Shown: positions 1-11,004 of the stretch, piece by piece
How positions within the stretch are numbered: position 1 is the first letter of the stretch
How the letters are laid out: each line of letters starts with the position of its first letter
Assembly (NCBI RefSeq): GCF_026151205.1
Contig: NC_087076.1
Coordinates: forward strand, 15,646,419-15,710,418
Length of the DNA: 64,000 bases
Direction of reading: 5' to 3'
Source of the DNA: Bolinopsis microptera
Taxonomy: Eukaryota; Ctenophora; Tentaculata; Lobata; Bolinopsidae
Position numbers and translations under genes: made by a program
The notes under the pieces: model-generated
What the model saw: the letters and a program-made list of their open reading frames with translations, nothing else
What the model was told of the DNA's origin: nothing
Databases searched by the model: none

Positions 1-149
1 CACTTATGTGCATGTACACTTAGACGAATTGGGCCGGCCACTCTTATTTTGTTGGTTTTAGAAAAAGACAAATCAATGTTGAAACCAATTCTTACATTTC
101 ATTTTGATTGTAAAATAAAAATCCAGAATACAACACAAGACCTTGAGAT

Positions 150-155
150 TTTATT
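150..155 (-). terminator. Poly(A) signal AATAAA of the GPCR gene
   Basis: AATAAA reads on the minus strand about 50 bases past the GPCR stop codon, a normal spacing for a short 3' UTR. Confidence 0.55.
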
Positions 156-201
156 GATCGAATAAAGATCTAGTGCCAATGGCAAATATCGATGAAACCT
201 T

Positions 202-3200
202 TCATACTTTTTGTTCTTCATCGACTGCGGGCAGCAAAGATTTTGAATCATTTAACTCCGGGTCAGAGCTATGTCTATTTCCAAGATTTTGCAACGGAGT
301 GACAGCTCCGCTACCCCCCTGAGAACTTGTCATATCTGACAGCTTCCTTCCGACAGTGCTTTGCATTAAAGAAGCAGTGAGTTCCCTTCGGGTTATCCGG
401 TTGCTGCAGAAGTAAATCATGGGATTACAGATACTGTTAGTGTAGTAGAGCGTGACGGTGAATACTTGCGCTATCTTGTAGTCTAGTTGGATTTTGAAGG
501 TGGTGAGAAGGTGGTCAGGGATGACGGTGATGAAACCGGTTAGGATTATTGCTGATGTTATCACGAATAACCTCTTGCTTTCCAAACCTAGGTTAAGATC
601 ATTAGTCATAAAGTCTTTATAATTAAATTAATTCGCCATCTGGAGAGGATTGTTCAATTCTATTATGGAACAATGCGACTACATGTATTGATATCAATAC
701 AGGTAGTCACCGAAGGTCATCTGGCGACTACCTGTATTGATATCAATACAGGTAGTCACCGAAAGTCATCTGGCGACTACCTGTATTGATATCATGGTAA
801 AACACGTGTACCTCCTTCAATATCGAATATTGAGTACCTGGTGAACTAAATACAGTAATACTCTGATTTACTGCGGAGTTAAGGAGAAAGAAAAAAAGCC
901 GCGGTAAATCGAGGTTTGAGGTAACTCGGGGTTTTGATTGTTAACATTATGTTAATATGTATGCTGAACCCTGTATTTAGGGGAAGGAAATGGCAGCGGT
1001 AAATCGGGGTTTGCAGTAAATCGGGGTTTTCTGTGAATCGGGGTTTGTGGTAAATCGGGGTTTGTGGTAAATATGGGTTTGCGGTAAATACCTGTTTTGA
1101 TGACAAAGAAGAGCATGGTGCTGTACATTAAAATGATAAGAATGAAGGGAGCCATCAAGAACACTATCGGCTGGTAAAATCTTTCGTTTTCAATCACACA
1201 ACGGTGAAATACCGGCTGATGTGCTATCTGGGGAATAACAAGTTATATTAATTTGATTAATATTAATGATATTACTTTACTTTAGCCAAGTTGAATGATT
1301 GGGCAGTTGTTTAATAACTGCATCTGATTTGTTAACTGTTAATATTTCCTTGAGCAGTTTGGCTGTTACACTGTCAATCAATTGTGTACCGCAATAAAGC
1401 AATTAATTTATTCAACTGTACCTTGAATAGTGGTTAAATAATTCAAATGAAATGTCCTGAGTAGAATGACAGAAATTTTAATTTATAAGCTAGGAAACCT
1501 TTTAACCATTTGATTCTAAAGATCATTTGAATGGCTGTTAAACTGTCAATCAATTGTGTAACGCAATAAAGCAATTAATTTAAACTGTGCCTTTGTTGAA
1601 TGGTGGTTTTAAATATTTCAAATGAAATGTCATGAGTAGAATGACAGAACTTTTAATTTATAAGCTAGGAAACCTTTTAACTATTTGATTTTAAAGATCA
1701 TTTAAATAGCGCATGATTTACCTTTGTGTGTCCCGTGGAGTAAGTGACACTATCGTATATTAACAATCCTATTAGTGGGAGCCAAGTAATAACTGAAATG
1801 TTTTAAGACCATTAGGATCAGTTTTAATAGTAACTTCTTTTAAACTTATACTTCCTAATACTTAAATACTAATACTTAGAAGAAAGGCCATTCGGATGAG
1901 ATTTTGCTGATTAAAACGAAACCAAACGTGTATGGAACGTCTTAGTGCAAAGCCTGGAGACACTCTGCGGTGAAATTTCAAAGGAATCCGACCATTACTT
2001 TTCGATAATATCTTCTATAGATTTTTTGTTAAAAATACTAAAGTTCACGAACCAGAAACTGTCTGGGGTATGAACTTGGTATTGGCTGTCATGAAGTTGT
2101 CCTGGTAGTTGGCCATTATGGAATATGGATCTATCTGTGGTTCAGATTTAAGTCTAAAATAAAAGGTTACATTTTTCCTCTTGAAACTGCCTTATACCCC
2201 TATTACAGCTGCCCTATTTCTACTGGCTTACTAATTACGTATGTGAATTGTGAATGTTTACCAAAATTTTCTCAGAACGTCTCGCTGTCAAAGAGAATCG
2301 CAAGACAAGCTTGCAATCCTCCTTGATTGATTTTACTAAATAAAATAAATTATGTCATTTTATATCAAAGTCTAATGGTGACAGCTTTCGGAATTCGGGT
2401 GTCTATTAGATTAAAATCATGCTTTTTAATTTGCAAGCAATTTTATATGTCTGGTAGGAAAATCGTGTACCAGATACAGCACTACCATGCAAGCATGCAG
2501 GGGCTCCACCCAAATTCCCATGCGCCCCCCCTCCCCCAACGCACAACCACTAAAATATTTTCATCTTGAAAATTCTTGAAGACTATTCACTATAAGACAT
2601 TGCCCCACTGAACTATCTAGCATTTTTTTGGATGTTGCAGTCAAGTTTGTCAAAGTTTGTCAAAAATTTAAAGTTAAACAATTAAATGACTAGGAATCAC
2701 TAAAATAATTGGGTGCATGCTCGCATTTATGTGATATTAATGTAAAAGCCTAAAAAAGCTGACCGTGGACCGAAGACGTGTGCAGGGATATTTTTGGTAT
2801 AACCCTTTAAAAGCGTACCTGACCTTACCTTAATAAAATATATGTTAGTATAAAGCCTTTATATTAAGATAAGGTACGGTCAGGTACGCTTTAGGGTTAT
2901 ACCCAAAATATCTCTGCACACGTTCATTATATTATACAGGGTTAATGTAAAGCGTACCCGAGAAGGCTCTGCTTGTTTCTTTGTTAACAAGTGACTTATA
3001 CTGAAAAGGGAACACTATCGCGAGGAATCTGTCCAGTGTGAGTGGTAACAGCACCAGGACGGATGCACTCCTGAATAAAATGGTTCTCATTTACACTTAA
3101 TAAAAGTTGAATTCAGTGATGTGTTCCAGGAGTTTTTAAGAAGTATTCAATGAGTATTTAACGAGAGAAAAGATTGCTCACCAAACTGTGTTTCCGACAA

Positions 3201-4447
3201 GGGGGTATATGTGACACCATTGTAATATTTCCCCTTCTCTGGTAACGCCAATGAATACCGGAGAGGCTACCATTCCTGGAAATTGTATTGCTCTTTAATC
3301 TTAATCATATAACAAGAGTCAACATTGTTAGGATACAGTGAAATATTGCAAATTGTGCGACTAAGGTGCATGACAATTGCCAGTTGGCAGATACGTCGAC
3401 CTTTTCTGAGCCCAGCTTAGCCTTCTTAGTGGAAGGTGGTGAGCTATCTAGTCTGCCGATCTGCGTATGATGATTCAGCAGATACTGGACCCTTGCCAAA
3501 TTAGCAACCCACAAATTGGCAACAATTTCAATTTACAATCTAACTAATTACTAACCGAGGCCTCTGATGATTCCCACAGTTGCGTTCAGGATATCACTCA
3601 CTGCTACATTTAAAACGAAAATGTTCTGAGGAAAGTAATTTGAAATTAGTTCATCAGATTATATATCACAAGCTTGAGTGGAATATAATATACTCCGTAG
3701 TCCGTATCGATATCATAATCATATTATTACGATAATGCACATCAACATTACATCACAGATCGTTCTCTAATGGCCTTCTGCGACCATTATAAAGCTTCGG
3801 ATTCCTGATTAACAAAAAATGTCGTTTTTGATTTTCCTAATTGATTATTTGTAAAACTGTGCGTCTCCTACAAACCTGACATAGGGGTAGTTTAACGTGG
3901 AATATGAGACAGTAGATTGTAAAACTGCTCAACAGGAACCCTGTACCGGCGATTATCGTCAATGCGGAGCCCTGGGAATAAAAATGTCAAATTGAGATAA
4001 CCAGCATGCACAAATGTCTGGGAAATTTGGCTTTTTGATCCCTTTTACAATTACATAAAACTGGGATTTTGACAGTCATGATAATTAACAATCAGCTTTG
4101 AATCCCATTGGAAAGAAATGTTAAATCACGTGCTAAGAGGTCGTTCACATATTACGTAATCAGCCAAGGAGGAAGGGGGGGGGGGTTCCAAATGATTACG
4201 CTAGTGTAATTTTGACACAATAGCTATGTGTAAAACTGATTACGGAGGGGGGGGGGGGGGGGGGTAAAAATTGTTCAAAATTTGATTACGTAATATTATG
4301 TGAACGACTCCTTATTGAGAAAGCAGCCCTGGTGAACTAGTCCTCCTCCTCCTAGATATATATAATATAACTCACGTTAGCAACTTGGAAGGGACAGGTG
4401 GACGAATAGTTTCCCGCACAGTCGCTGTCTCCGATATTGTATCCCAT
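202..4447 (-). CDS. Class A (rhodopsin-like) G-protein-coupled receptor, 8 exons, complete, 354 aa
   Basis: Coding exons, in transcript order: 4447-4376, 3971-3876, 3625-3556, 3275-3182, 3070-2958, 1792-1722, 1227-1092, 614-202. All have GT-AG ends, phases match at every junction, and the sum is 1065 nt (354 codons plus TGA). The short extracellular N-terminus has an N-glycosylation site (NYS) and two Cys. Exons 2 and 3 encode TM1 and TM2 (LNVAVSDIL, with the conserved Asp). Exon 4 carries the pre-TM3 Cys (LQWCHIY). Exon 5 has TM3 with LDRFLAIVFPFQY, so the DRY motif is DRF at residues 124-126. Exon 6 is TM4. Exon 7 has the ECL2 Cys and TM5. Exon 8 has TM6, TM7 with NPMIY (281-285) and a Ser/Thr-rich tail. 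TM7 has no retinal-binding Lys, so it is not an opsin. The ligand cannot be told from sequence; a peptide or amine receptor is possible. The start ATG is the first in frame in exon 1; an upstream non-coding exon is possible. Confidence 0.88.
675..794. repeat. Palindromic minisatellite, 49-bp unit, about 2.4 copies
   Basis: Each unit contains a near-perfect 32-bp palindrome (GACTACCTGTATTGAT and its complement, centred on the ATC of GATATC) plus a short linker. It lies in the last intron of the GPCR gene. Each unit could form a cruciform or RNA hairpin. Confidence 0.85.
900..1091. repeat. Degenerate ~17-bp tandem repeat (GGTAAATCGGGGTTTGT type)
   Basis: Two clusters of the unit, 900-935 and 991-1091, lie in the last GPCR intron. 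On the minus strand the unit reads like GATTTACCACAAACCCC. The cluster runs up to exon 7, and the intron's donor (GTATTTACCGC, ending at 1091) is itself the first unit of the array. Confidence 0.75.
1361..1710. repeat. Direct tandem duplication, ~172-178 bp unit, two copies
   Basis: Copy one is 1361-1532 and copy two 1533-1710. Both begin GGCTGTTA and share long runs such as GCTAGGAAACCTTTTAAC, with scattered substitutions and small indels. The duplication is intronic, between the TM4 and TM5 exons of the GPCR, and stops just short of the TM4 exon. Confidence 0.8.
2772..2925. mobile_element. Foldback MITE-like element (~154 bp)
   Basis: The left arm (GACGTGTGCAGGGATATT onward, about 60 bp) is matched in reverse complement by the right arm ending at 2925, with a few mismatches and a short AT-rich loop. 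There is no coding capacity. It sits in the GPCR intron between TM3 and TM4 exons. The TM3 exon's donor, about 30 bp away, has a similar GGTACGCTTT string. Confidence 0.7.
4139..4310. mobile_element. MITE with G-rich interior (family A)
   Basis: Terminal inverted repeats begin GTCGTTCACATA at both ends and continue into a shared TTACGTAATCA block. The interior has two long G tracts and the string TGTGTAAAACTGATTACGG. The same interior string recurs in the element at 25578-25825, so these are one family. Confidence 0.75.
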
Positions 4448-7400
4448 CAAAACATTTCGTGGGTCTTCTAATTAAATATTGGGAGATTAGTAATGTATCT
4501 TGTCAGTTTAAGTAGAAACGGCTGAAGTTATCTGTGATGAAACGGTAAACAACTAAACAAAATTAATTTCTTAAAATGACCAGAAGGGCAAACCGCATTA
4601 AAACAAAACCACTTTCCGAATTAACTTAGTCATTAAGTTATCACGTGAACAATTAAACGGAAAACGTACAATGCACTGCACAATTATACGACATGAATAT
4701 GATGTAATTATTGAAGATTCAAAATGATACATTATGTAATAAGTTGTTTCTAATAATTGTGGAGAATAATTCATAGTTCATAGTGCCTTGTGCGTAAAAA
4801 GTTCTTATACAATCTTTTAAGAAATAAATGAATTTGTTCAGTGAATTCTTATTAGTTTATTAATTATATCTTTTAAGTAAGTCGACAAATCTGGTTTTGA
4901 AGGCAAAAAGCAATGGAAGAGAACTTTAAGGGTAAATCTTTTTGTGCCAATAAGATATCAATGGGTACGAGAAACAAAAAACGATAGCAAAAAAATAGAT
5001 ATAAAATGACCGTTCATCTAATGATTTGTGGCTTATCTCCTATCACCTGACACGAGTCTGACGCGAGGCTGACAGGTAGTGGCATTATTATATGTTATCA
5101 AGAAGACATAAATTAATTATCCTCCTTTCTCTGTCATTCATCATCATATCAACACAAAACCTGTCTAACTGATAATAGATTTACCAAATTCTGTCAAAAC
5201 ATTATCACCTAATACCTGAACAATGAAAAAGCTGGTACAATCGCACAGAAAAACAAAAGATAGTGATCTTAGTAGCCAATGACTAGACGGAATGGTTGAA
5301 ACAAAAACAATCAATTGTTGCTTCTGGACAACCTCACAGCGAACTATCAATGATGGCGACTAGTAGACTTGTCATAATATTAAAGAGAAGTTGCAAAACT
5401 GTACGGGCGGTGTGAAAATCAGCGGACCTATCTAGTTATTTGATTAGGTATATGAGATCCCCTCTCTGTGGGGTGATCACACGCTGTGATGGCTTTGTTC
5501 AAGCTGAACGAATCTCAGCATAAGTAAAATATCTAGCGTAGAAAATATCCAGCGACGATCTGATCATACCCTTGAGGTAATGGTCATGATACAGCTGCTG
5601 AACGATTAAAGGAAGGAGGCATCTTTTATCCTTTCCTCATTAAATACTGACTCTAATCAGATAACAGGACCTTGAAAAACTGTACAAAGAATGACAATAT
5701 TTTCACAGCGTAGTTAATGAGTAGTTGATAGTAGAGTTAGCACTGGTACATTGGTACGATGGTCAATGTACAAGCTTACTAAGTAAGATTTATATGATAT
5801 GGTGAAACTGGTACAGACTTGACAAAATGTTGTTTTAAGCTGATAACTAATAAACTATCTGAGTAGTTTTAGGAGAAATACAAACACGGCTGTGTTACCT
5901 ACTGCTAAATGAAGTAGAGTGTGCTGCCTTTAATAAATTTAACGGAGGGAACTGTTATTATACTACTCACCTTGATTGTCTACCACAACTTCATGTTTAA
6001 TGTCATTAATTATAAATTACCCACCATTAGCATTAGGATAGACAAATTACATTGACATATATCCAGGATGTCATTGTACTGAAAGTAGCAGATACAATTT
6101 GGCTAACTTTAAATGTTGTATGTAATCTCATTTATCGCAATTGAGTACAAAAACGGGTAGTATTAATGGATATAAGTTTTTCAATTTACGGCCATGTTGA
6201 ACTATCAACGGTACTGCGGAGAGGGTTTGGGCATAAAGTAGGAAGCAATGGCAAGGTCTGTATAAAACTCAGGCAGATTCGTAAATAAACGGCAAGGTTT
6301 GAACTGCACTAATGTACAAAGGATAAACGTAGAAAATGTGTAATCATATTAACGGCTCAAGACGCTGAATCTGCTGTCAATTTCCCCAGTGCAGGAATAA
6401 AATCTATTCGAAAGGAACGTGCATTTCTGAATTTAGTGATTACTGCTTGACTATGAACCTAATACAATGAATAGTTTAAGGCTACAACAAACCAATGCAA
6501 ATGTCACGTTCTTTGTTTGATCTAATAAAATTAAAACTACAATGCAGATTCCAGAGTACTGGACTACGCTTCACTTCAAAGTCACTTCATTGTTAAGTCT
6601 CCAATAAATCATGTTTTAAATGGATTGTGAAATTAAAACCGCGCCATTTGGTCGAGGACGTTCCTTGCTTTTAACACGGGACTAAAAACACGTGACACGC
6701 ACAAGGATCACAGCATTTAGTGCACGTGCATTTATTTTTGAGTGATTCAATATCGATGTCATTCCTTTAAACAGTTGACTGATAAGGTTGTATTGTGATC
6801 TATCGAAATTATTTGAGTTTACCGATTCTTTCCGATATGAAGAGAATGGAGAAAGTATGTCTCTTTGTCTACCGATTAAAAACTGATGAATGGTCGATCA
6901 TAGACATTTTAGTCTGTTCTTTCGTTTTAGATATTTCATCACCCAGTTGACAAATTTATCGGTCTAAAACCTACTGGCAAACTATGTATTGCGAAGTATA
7001 AATGTGCCCAAAACAGGATAAAACATTGACATAAATATAATGATATTCTCAGCGCGGCGGTATCACAAAACGAATTTATACTTATAGAGTATAGACGCAT
7101 TTGTATAATTATTTAAAGTGGACCCGTTTTGCGAAAATCATGACCACCCGAGAACAATGCAAATTTCATCAACGCGCCACAGTCTGACTATTTGCAATGA
7201 TTAATTGATTATGTAGGTTTAAATTAGCATATCATATTTGGCTGAGATTATCAAGTGAGGCCCCTGCTTTGTCAAATTGATCACGAGAGACAGTATATTG
7301 CTATCACGTAGCTTTGATTATGCACTTAAAATAGGCCAAACCATATTTAATTATTCATTTAAAATATTTCTAGCGAATTTATAAATATTCATTGGAAACC

Positions 7401-10400
7401 ACTGGACAATGCCGATTTCCACGTGACCATCTCTCTCTCGAGACTGTTACATCACGGGTGTTCTGCAATGAAAGTATATATTTTATAAGTGACTCTTGCT
7501 TTGACCCTTCGATATTCATCTATAATCTATGTCGATCCTCAAGCCTGGAGTAGGAGGTATATAATATACAGAACTTTAACATTAGCTCGTAAAGAATACA
7601 TCAACAACAAACAAAAAACACCAACTAGAGTATTATTCACACTATAGCTTGGTTCTGTTAATTCGTGTAGGAGACTATAACAAATCGAAAAGAAAGAACA
7701 GTTGTTTATATTGAGATATTGAGTCAGAGTTCATATTTCATAATAATATTCTAAATTTGTACCTTGTCTTTAACTGATGTACTTTAATTACCAATATATT
7801 ATACTCTTAGATTAGGAAGATTCCGTGTTATTTAATTCTTTAAGTTCCTTTTATATACCCCGTACTAGGTTATAATATTTCTGTAGCTGTGGTTATATTA
7901 TTTGCCCCCAATAATTGAAAGGTCTCTTTACTCATTGACGTTACCCCACAGCTTGCTTAGTGCTGCTTTAAGCTGGGACCGAGTCTCCGTCACACATCCT
8001 CACAGGTTGAGGGTAATAAAAGGGGTTTCGTTTGTAAAAGAGTCCCTTTGGACACATTAGTCAAGGTTTAACTAAATCGTGACTTGGCATCATGTACTCT
8101 TAATTCCAGCCAATGCCATTACGTTACTTTTTATTACGATTTGATGGTGGATTTAATGGATTTAGTGGCGAAGTGTTATCTCAGATCATAAGAATCTAAG
8201 AGAGGAATTAATGTCTACACGTGTGTGGGCGATGGTAATGAGCTGAACAAGAAATGCGGCCGCTTTTCTTTTGTGGATGGCCGCTCAATTTCCCGATCTG
8301 TGATGGCGTATTTATCATATTCCATACAACCTGGGGACGGCCCAGTCTTTACTGTTTATATAAACATGCAAATATGGCGAAGTGACATGCCGACTGCCGC
8401 CCAGTTAATATAATTCTATATTGAATTTGAAAATCGTGTATACTTCTATGTAACCATATGTTTATTGTTTATGCAACCTGACACGGATCTGTGCAAGATA
8501 GTAATACTAACTCAAAATAATAATAATATGCTATTAATCAGTGCCTAGTGGGATACGTACATGATGAAATTAATAATGTACTTGGTTGGTTCAGCGCCGC
8601 GCGCCAACAATTATATAATTCAGATTGTCACGCAAAATAACTTTGCGCAGGTAGTCACGTGGGCGATAACAGTGCTCGCAGGCACGTACGGTCGCACACT
8701 CGCACACACGGTCGCAAAGCTACCATTAAAAAAAATCGATCGTTAAGCCTTGTCCTTGACTCTTTTGTGCCTTCGGCACTTTGAGTCATGGATCGGGAAA
8801 AAATCAACAACAAACTAGAATAAATTGAAGTGAATCAGTTCCCAGGGTCAATTATAGCGAACTCTTTGCACAACAATATAATAAAACATTCCAGTTCGTG
8901 TCCAGGCTTGTATTGTATGACTTCAGCACTAAGGTAATCGTCAATATCACTGAATTTAGCTGTAAAGGTTCTGTAAAGAACATTGTAGAGACTCAGCTCA
9001 GCTCAGTACCAGCTATGTTGTTAACAAAACGAACGTAAAGACATTTACTTTGGAAAACAATTATCCCGTTTATTGCCGGACTCAATGGTAGTATATTTGT
9101 CAATGCATTGTTACTTTGTATTGAGCATAATGGTAGTTTTAATATTGAAATTCGATCGTCAACCGAAGCTTTATTTTATGTCTTTACAAGGCCGTTGAGA
9201 GAGAAAGATGAATAATCCTGCATAATATATAACGTGGAAAATATTTCATTCAACCACAACCAGCAGTTTTAATATGCTATTCCATTCGCAGTTATGCGCT
9301 GTAAATTTAGGAACACAATACCGTAGTGTCTCATATCAGCCCTCCATCATCTCAGATATCTGCTCACTAAAGTTCGTCCCTATTATATTTTATTAATGTG
9401 TTGGAGAACTGATAGAGAAGCAATCGCTGCCTTGAAATCGAACAATCTAGTATTAGTTATTAAGTAAGGCCTGGGAACTTGGTATATTTGTAATTGTTGC
9501 TCCATCCCTATTTGAACTACTTAAATTGGGTATTTTTAGATGATGTTCTGAGTGGAGAGCTGTCTCCACTAATCAGCAAATAAACACAGCATAAATATAA
9601 ATATAAAACGGTTTGAATGAAGATCGAAGCTGGTCACGTGACATCTACTTAGCAAACGATTTGAATATTATATGCATATTATTATAATATCGACTAGCGA
9701 TCATATTGACGATTATGGATGTCCTGGACGATAAAGTCAATATTATTGGCTGTAATTGTTTATTATAATATTGTATATATAGGTTAATACTTAAACGTTA
9801 TATACTCGAGTGCAGACTGCGGTTCATATTCATCAACTTGATGCGATCTTATAACAATATGTTGCCACAATTTTGCCAAATAAACTACAAGACTAATACT
9901 GGGATGGCAATTTGAAAAGGATTATTGCGACTTAGTGTCGAAACACATTGAATTCAATAGTTGTGTAAAAATTGTGTGTTCAAATAAAACAAAGACCGAA
10001 ACCAAAATGCAGAATTGAGCACTTCTGGTGTCATATAATCGGGTAGTTGGTGCTATCATTGTTCAGATGACGTCAGACATGATCACGTGACGTGATGTCG
10101 TCACGTCATGATGACATCATGGCGTCATACTGGGCTGGGTCCCACCAAAACGTCCCAGGATTACTTTATGTGATTTGATTGTTGGATCTGAATTCCGGAG
10201 TCTGTCATGATGATACGTTGTCATGTGGCAAGACAGAATGTAATCATGAAGTTGTCGGATATCTTGTCATTTGAGATAACATAATAAACCGATTATAATA
10301 CCGGTATTTACTGGAGTGTTACATCTCGTAATAACGACCGATCTAAATAGTTCTGTGATCGTTACTCATTAATAATTAATACCCAAACATTCCAGAGGAA

Positions 10401-10495
10401 TTATCGATTTTCTGAAACATAGCAGCTAATTCAGAGTTTTCAACAACAAAAAAAAGCATTTATGTTTAAAGCAACTAAACCAGGCTGAATTTCAG
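4448..10495. other. Intergenic region, no gene seen
   Basis: AT-rich sequence with frequent stops in all frames and no spliceable domain that I can recognise. It contains scattered CACGTG boxes and presumably the GPCR promoter near 4450-5500. The few open stretches of 60-62 codons, around 8225-8413 and 8561-8746, lack splice context and protein-like composition. Confidence 0.5.
10068..10126. promoter_or_regulatory. Cluster of CRE/ATF-like and E-box palindromes
   Basis: A full TGACGTCA site (10068-10075) is followed within 50 bp by a perfect palindrome ATCACGTGACGTGAT (10082-10096) and by several TGACRTCA/ACGTCA variants. These match known CREB/ATF and bHLH consensus sites. The nearest exon is the WDR82-like one 400 bp downstream; function is inferred only. 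Confidence 0.4.
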
Positions 10496-10638
10496 GTTCT
10501 CAAGATGGTCATTTACACGTCTGGTCGGTGAAGACTGGAAACAAGATCGCAGTACTGGAAGGCAACCACCCAAACCCTATTGGCTGCGTAGCCTTTAATC
10601 CGAAGTACATGATGGTGGCATCTGCTTGTAACAACGCG
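10496..10638 (+). CDS. Orphan exon of a WDR82/Swd2-like WD40 protein
   Basis: A 143-bp exon with a proper acceptor (ATTTCAG) and donor (GTCAGT), entry phase 1 and exit phase 0. The 48 residues read GSQDGHLHVWSVKTGNKIAV and continue with PIGCVAFNPKYMMVASAC. That pattern closely follows the last WD40 blade of WDR82 (Swd2), the SET1/COMPASS and PNUTS-PP1 subunit. The final exon expected to encode the FWLP-type end, and all upstream exons, were not found in this window. It is either a relic of a duplicated gene or part of a gene with very large introns. Intact splice sites argue against a retrocopy. Confidence 0.6.
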
Positions 10639-10697
10639 GTCAGTTTTATTCTCACTAATTTATATTTTATCTTACATTTTGATGATTAATGTGTGTA

Positions 10698-11004
10698 CTT
10701 AAGATTTTTTAGATATCATTGAGCATAAGCAGTGATACAACGTATCTCGGGATGATCCGTAGAGTCTCGACTAGTTTCGGCTTACCGCCATCAACGAAAG
10801 TATAAAAGCAAAATTCAATTTTCCTTTGAATTTTGCTTTTATACTTTCGGAATGTTGTTTATTGATATTTGATTTCAAATTTCCCGCTAGATGATTCATC
10901 GATCCTGTTGATGGCGGTAAGCCGAAACTAGTCGAGACTCTACGGATCATCCCGAGATACGTTGTATCACTGCTTATGCTCAATGATATCTAAAACATCT
11001 TAAG
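10698..11004. mobile_element. Long nested foldback element with perfect 85-bp arms
   Basis: Arms 10711-10795 and 10907-10991 are perfect reverse complements and extend to about 98 bp with one or two mismatches. Inside is a second hairpin (10795-10849) with 24-bp perfect arms and a 7-bp loop. A 57-bp spacer follows. There is no coding capacity. The perfection of the arms suggests recent insertion or selection for pairing. It lies 60 bp after the WDR82-like exon. Confidence 0.85.

Noticed and set aside
2040-2135. Open minus-strand stretch (IDPYSIMANYQDNF...) between GPCR exons TM3 and TM4
   Set aside because: It would insert about 30 residues in intracellular loop 2, and its phases do not fit the exons on either side, which already join perfectly.
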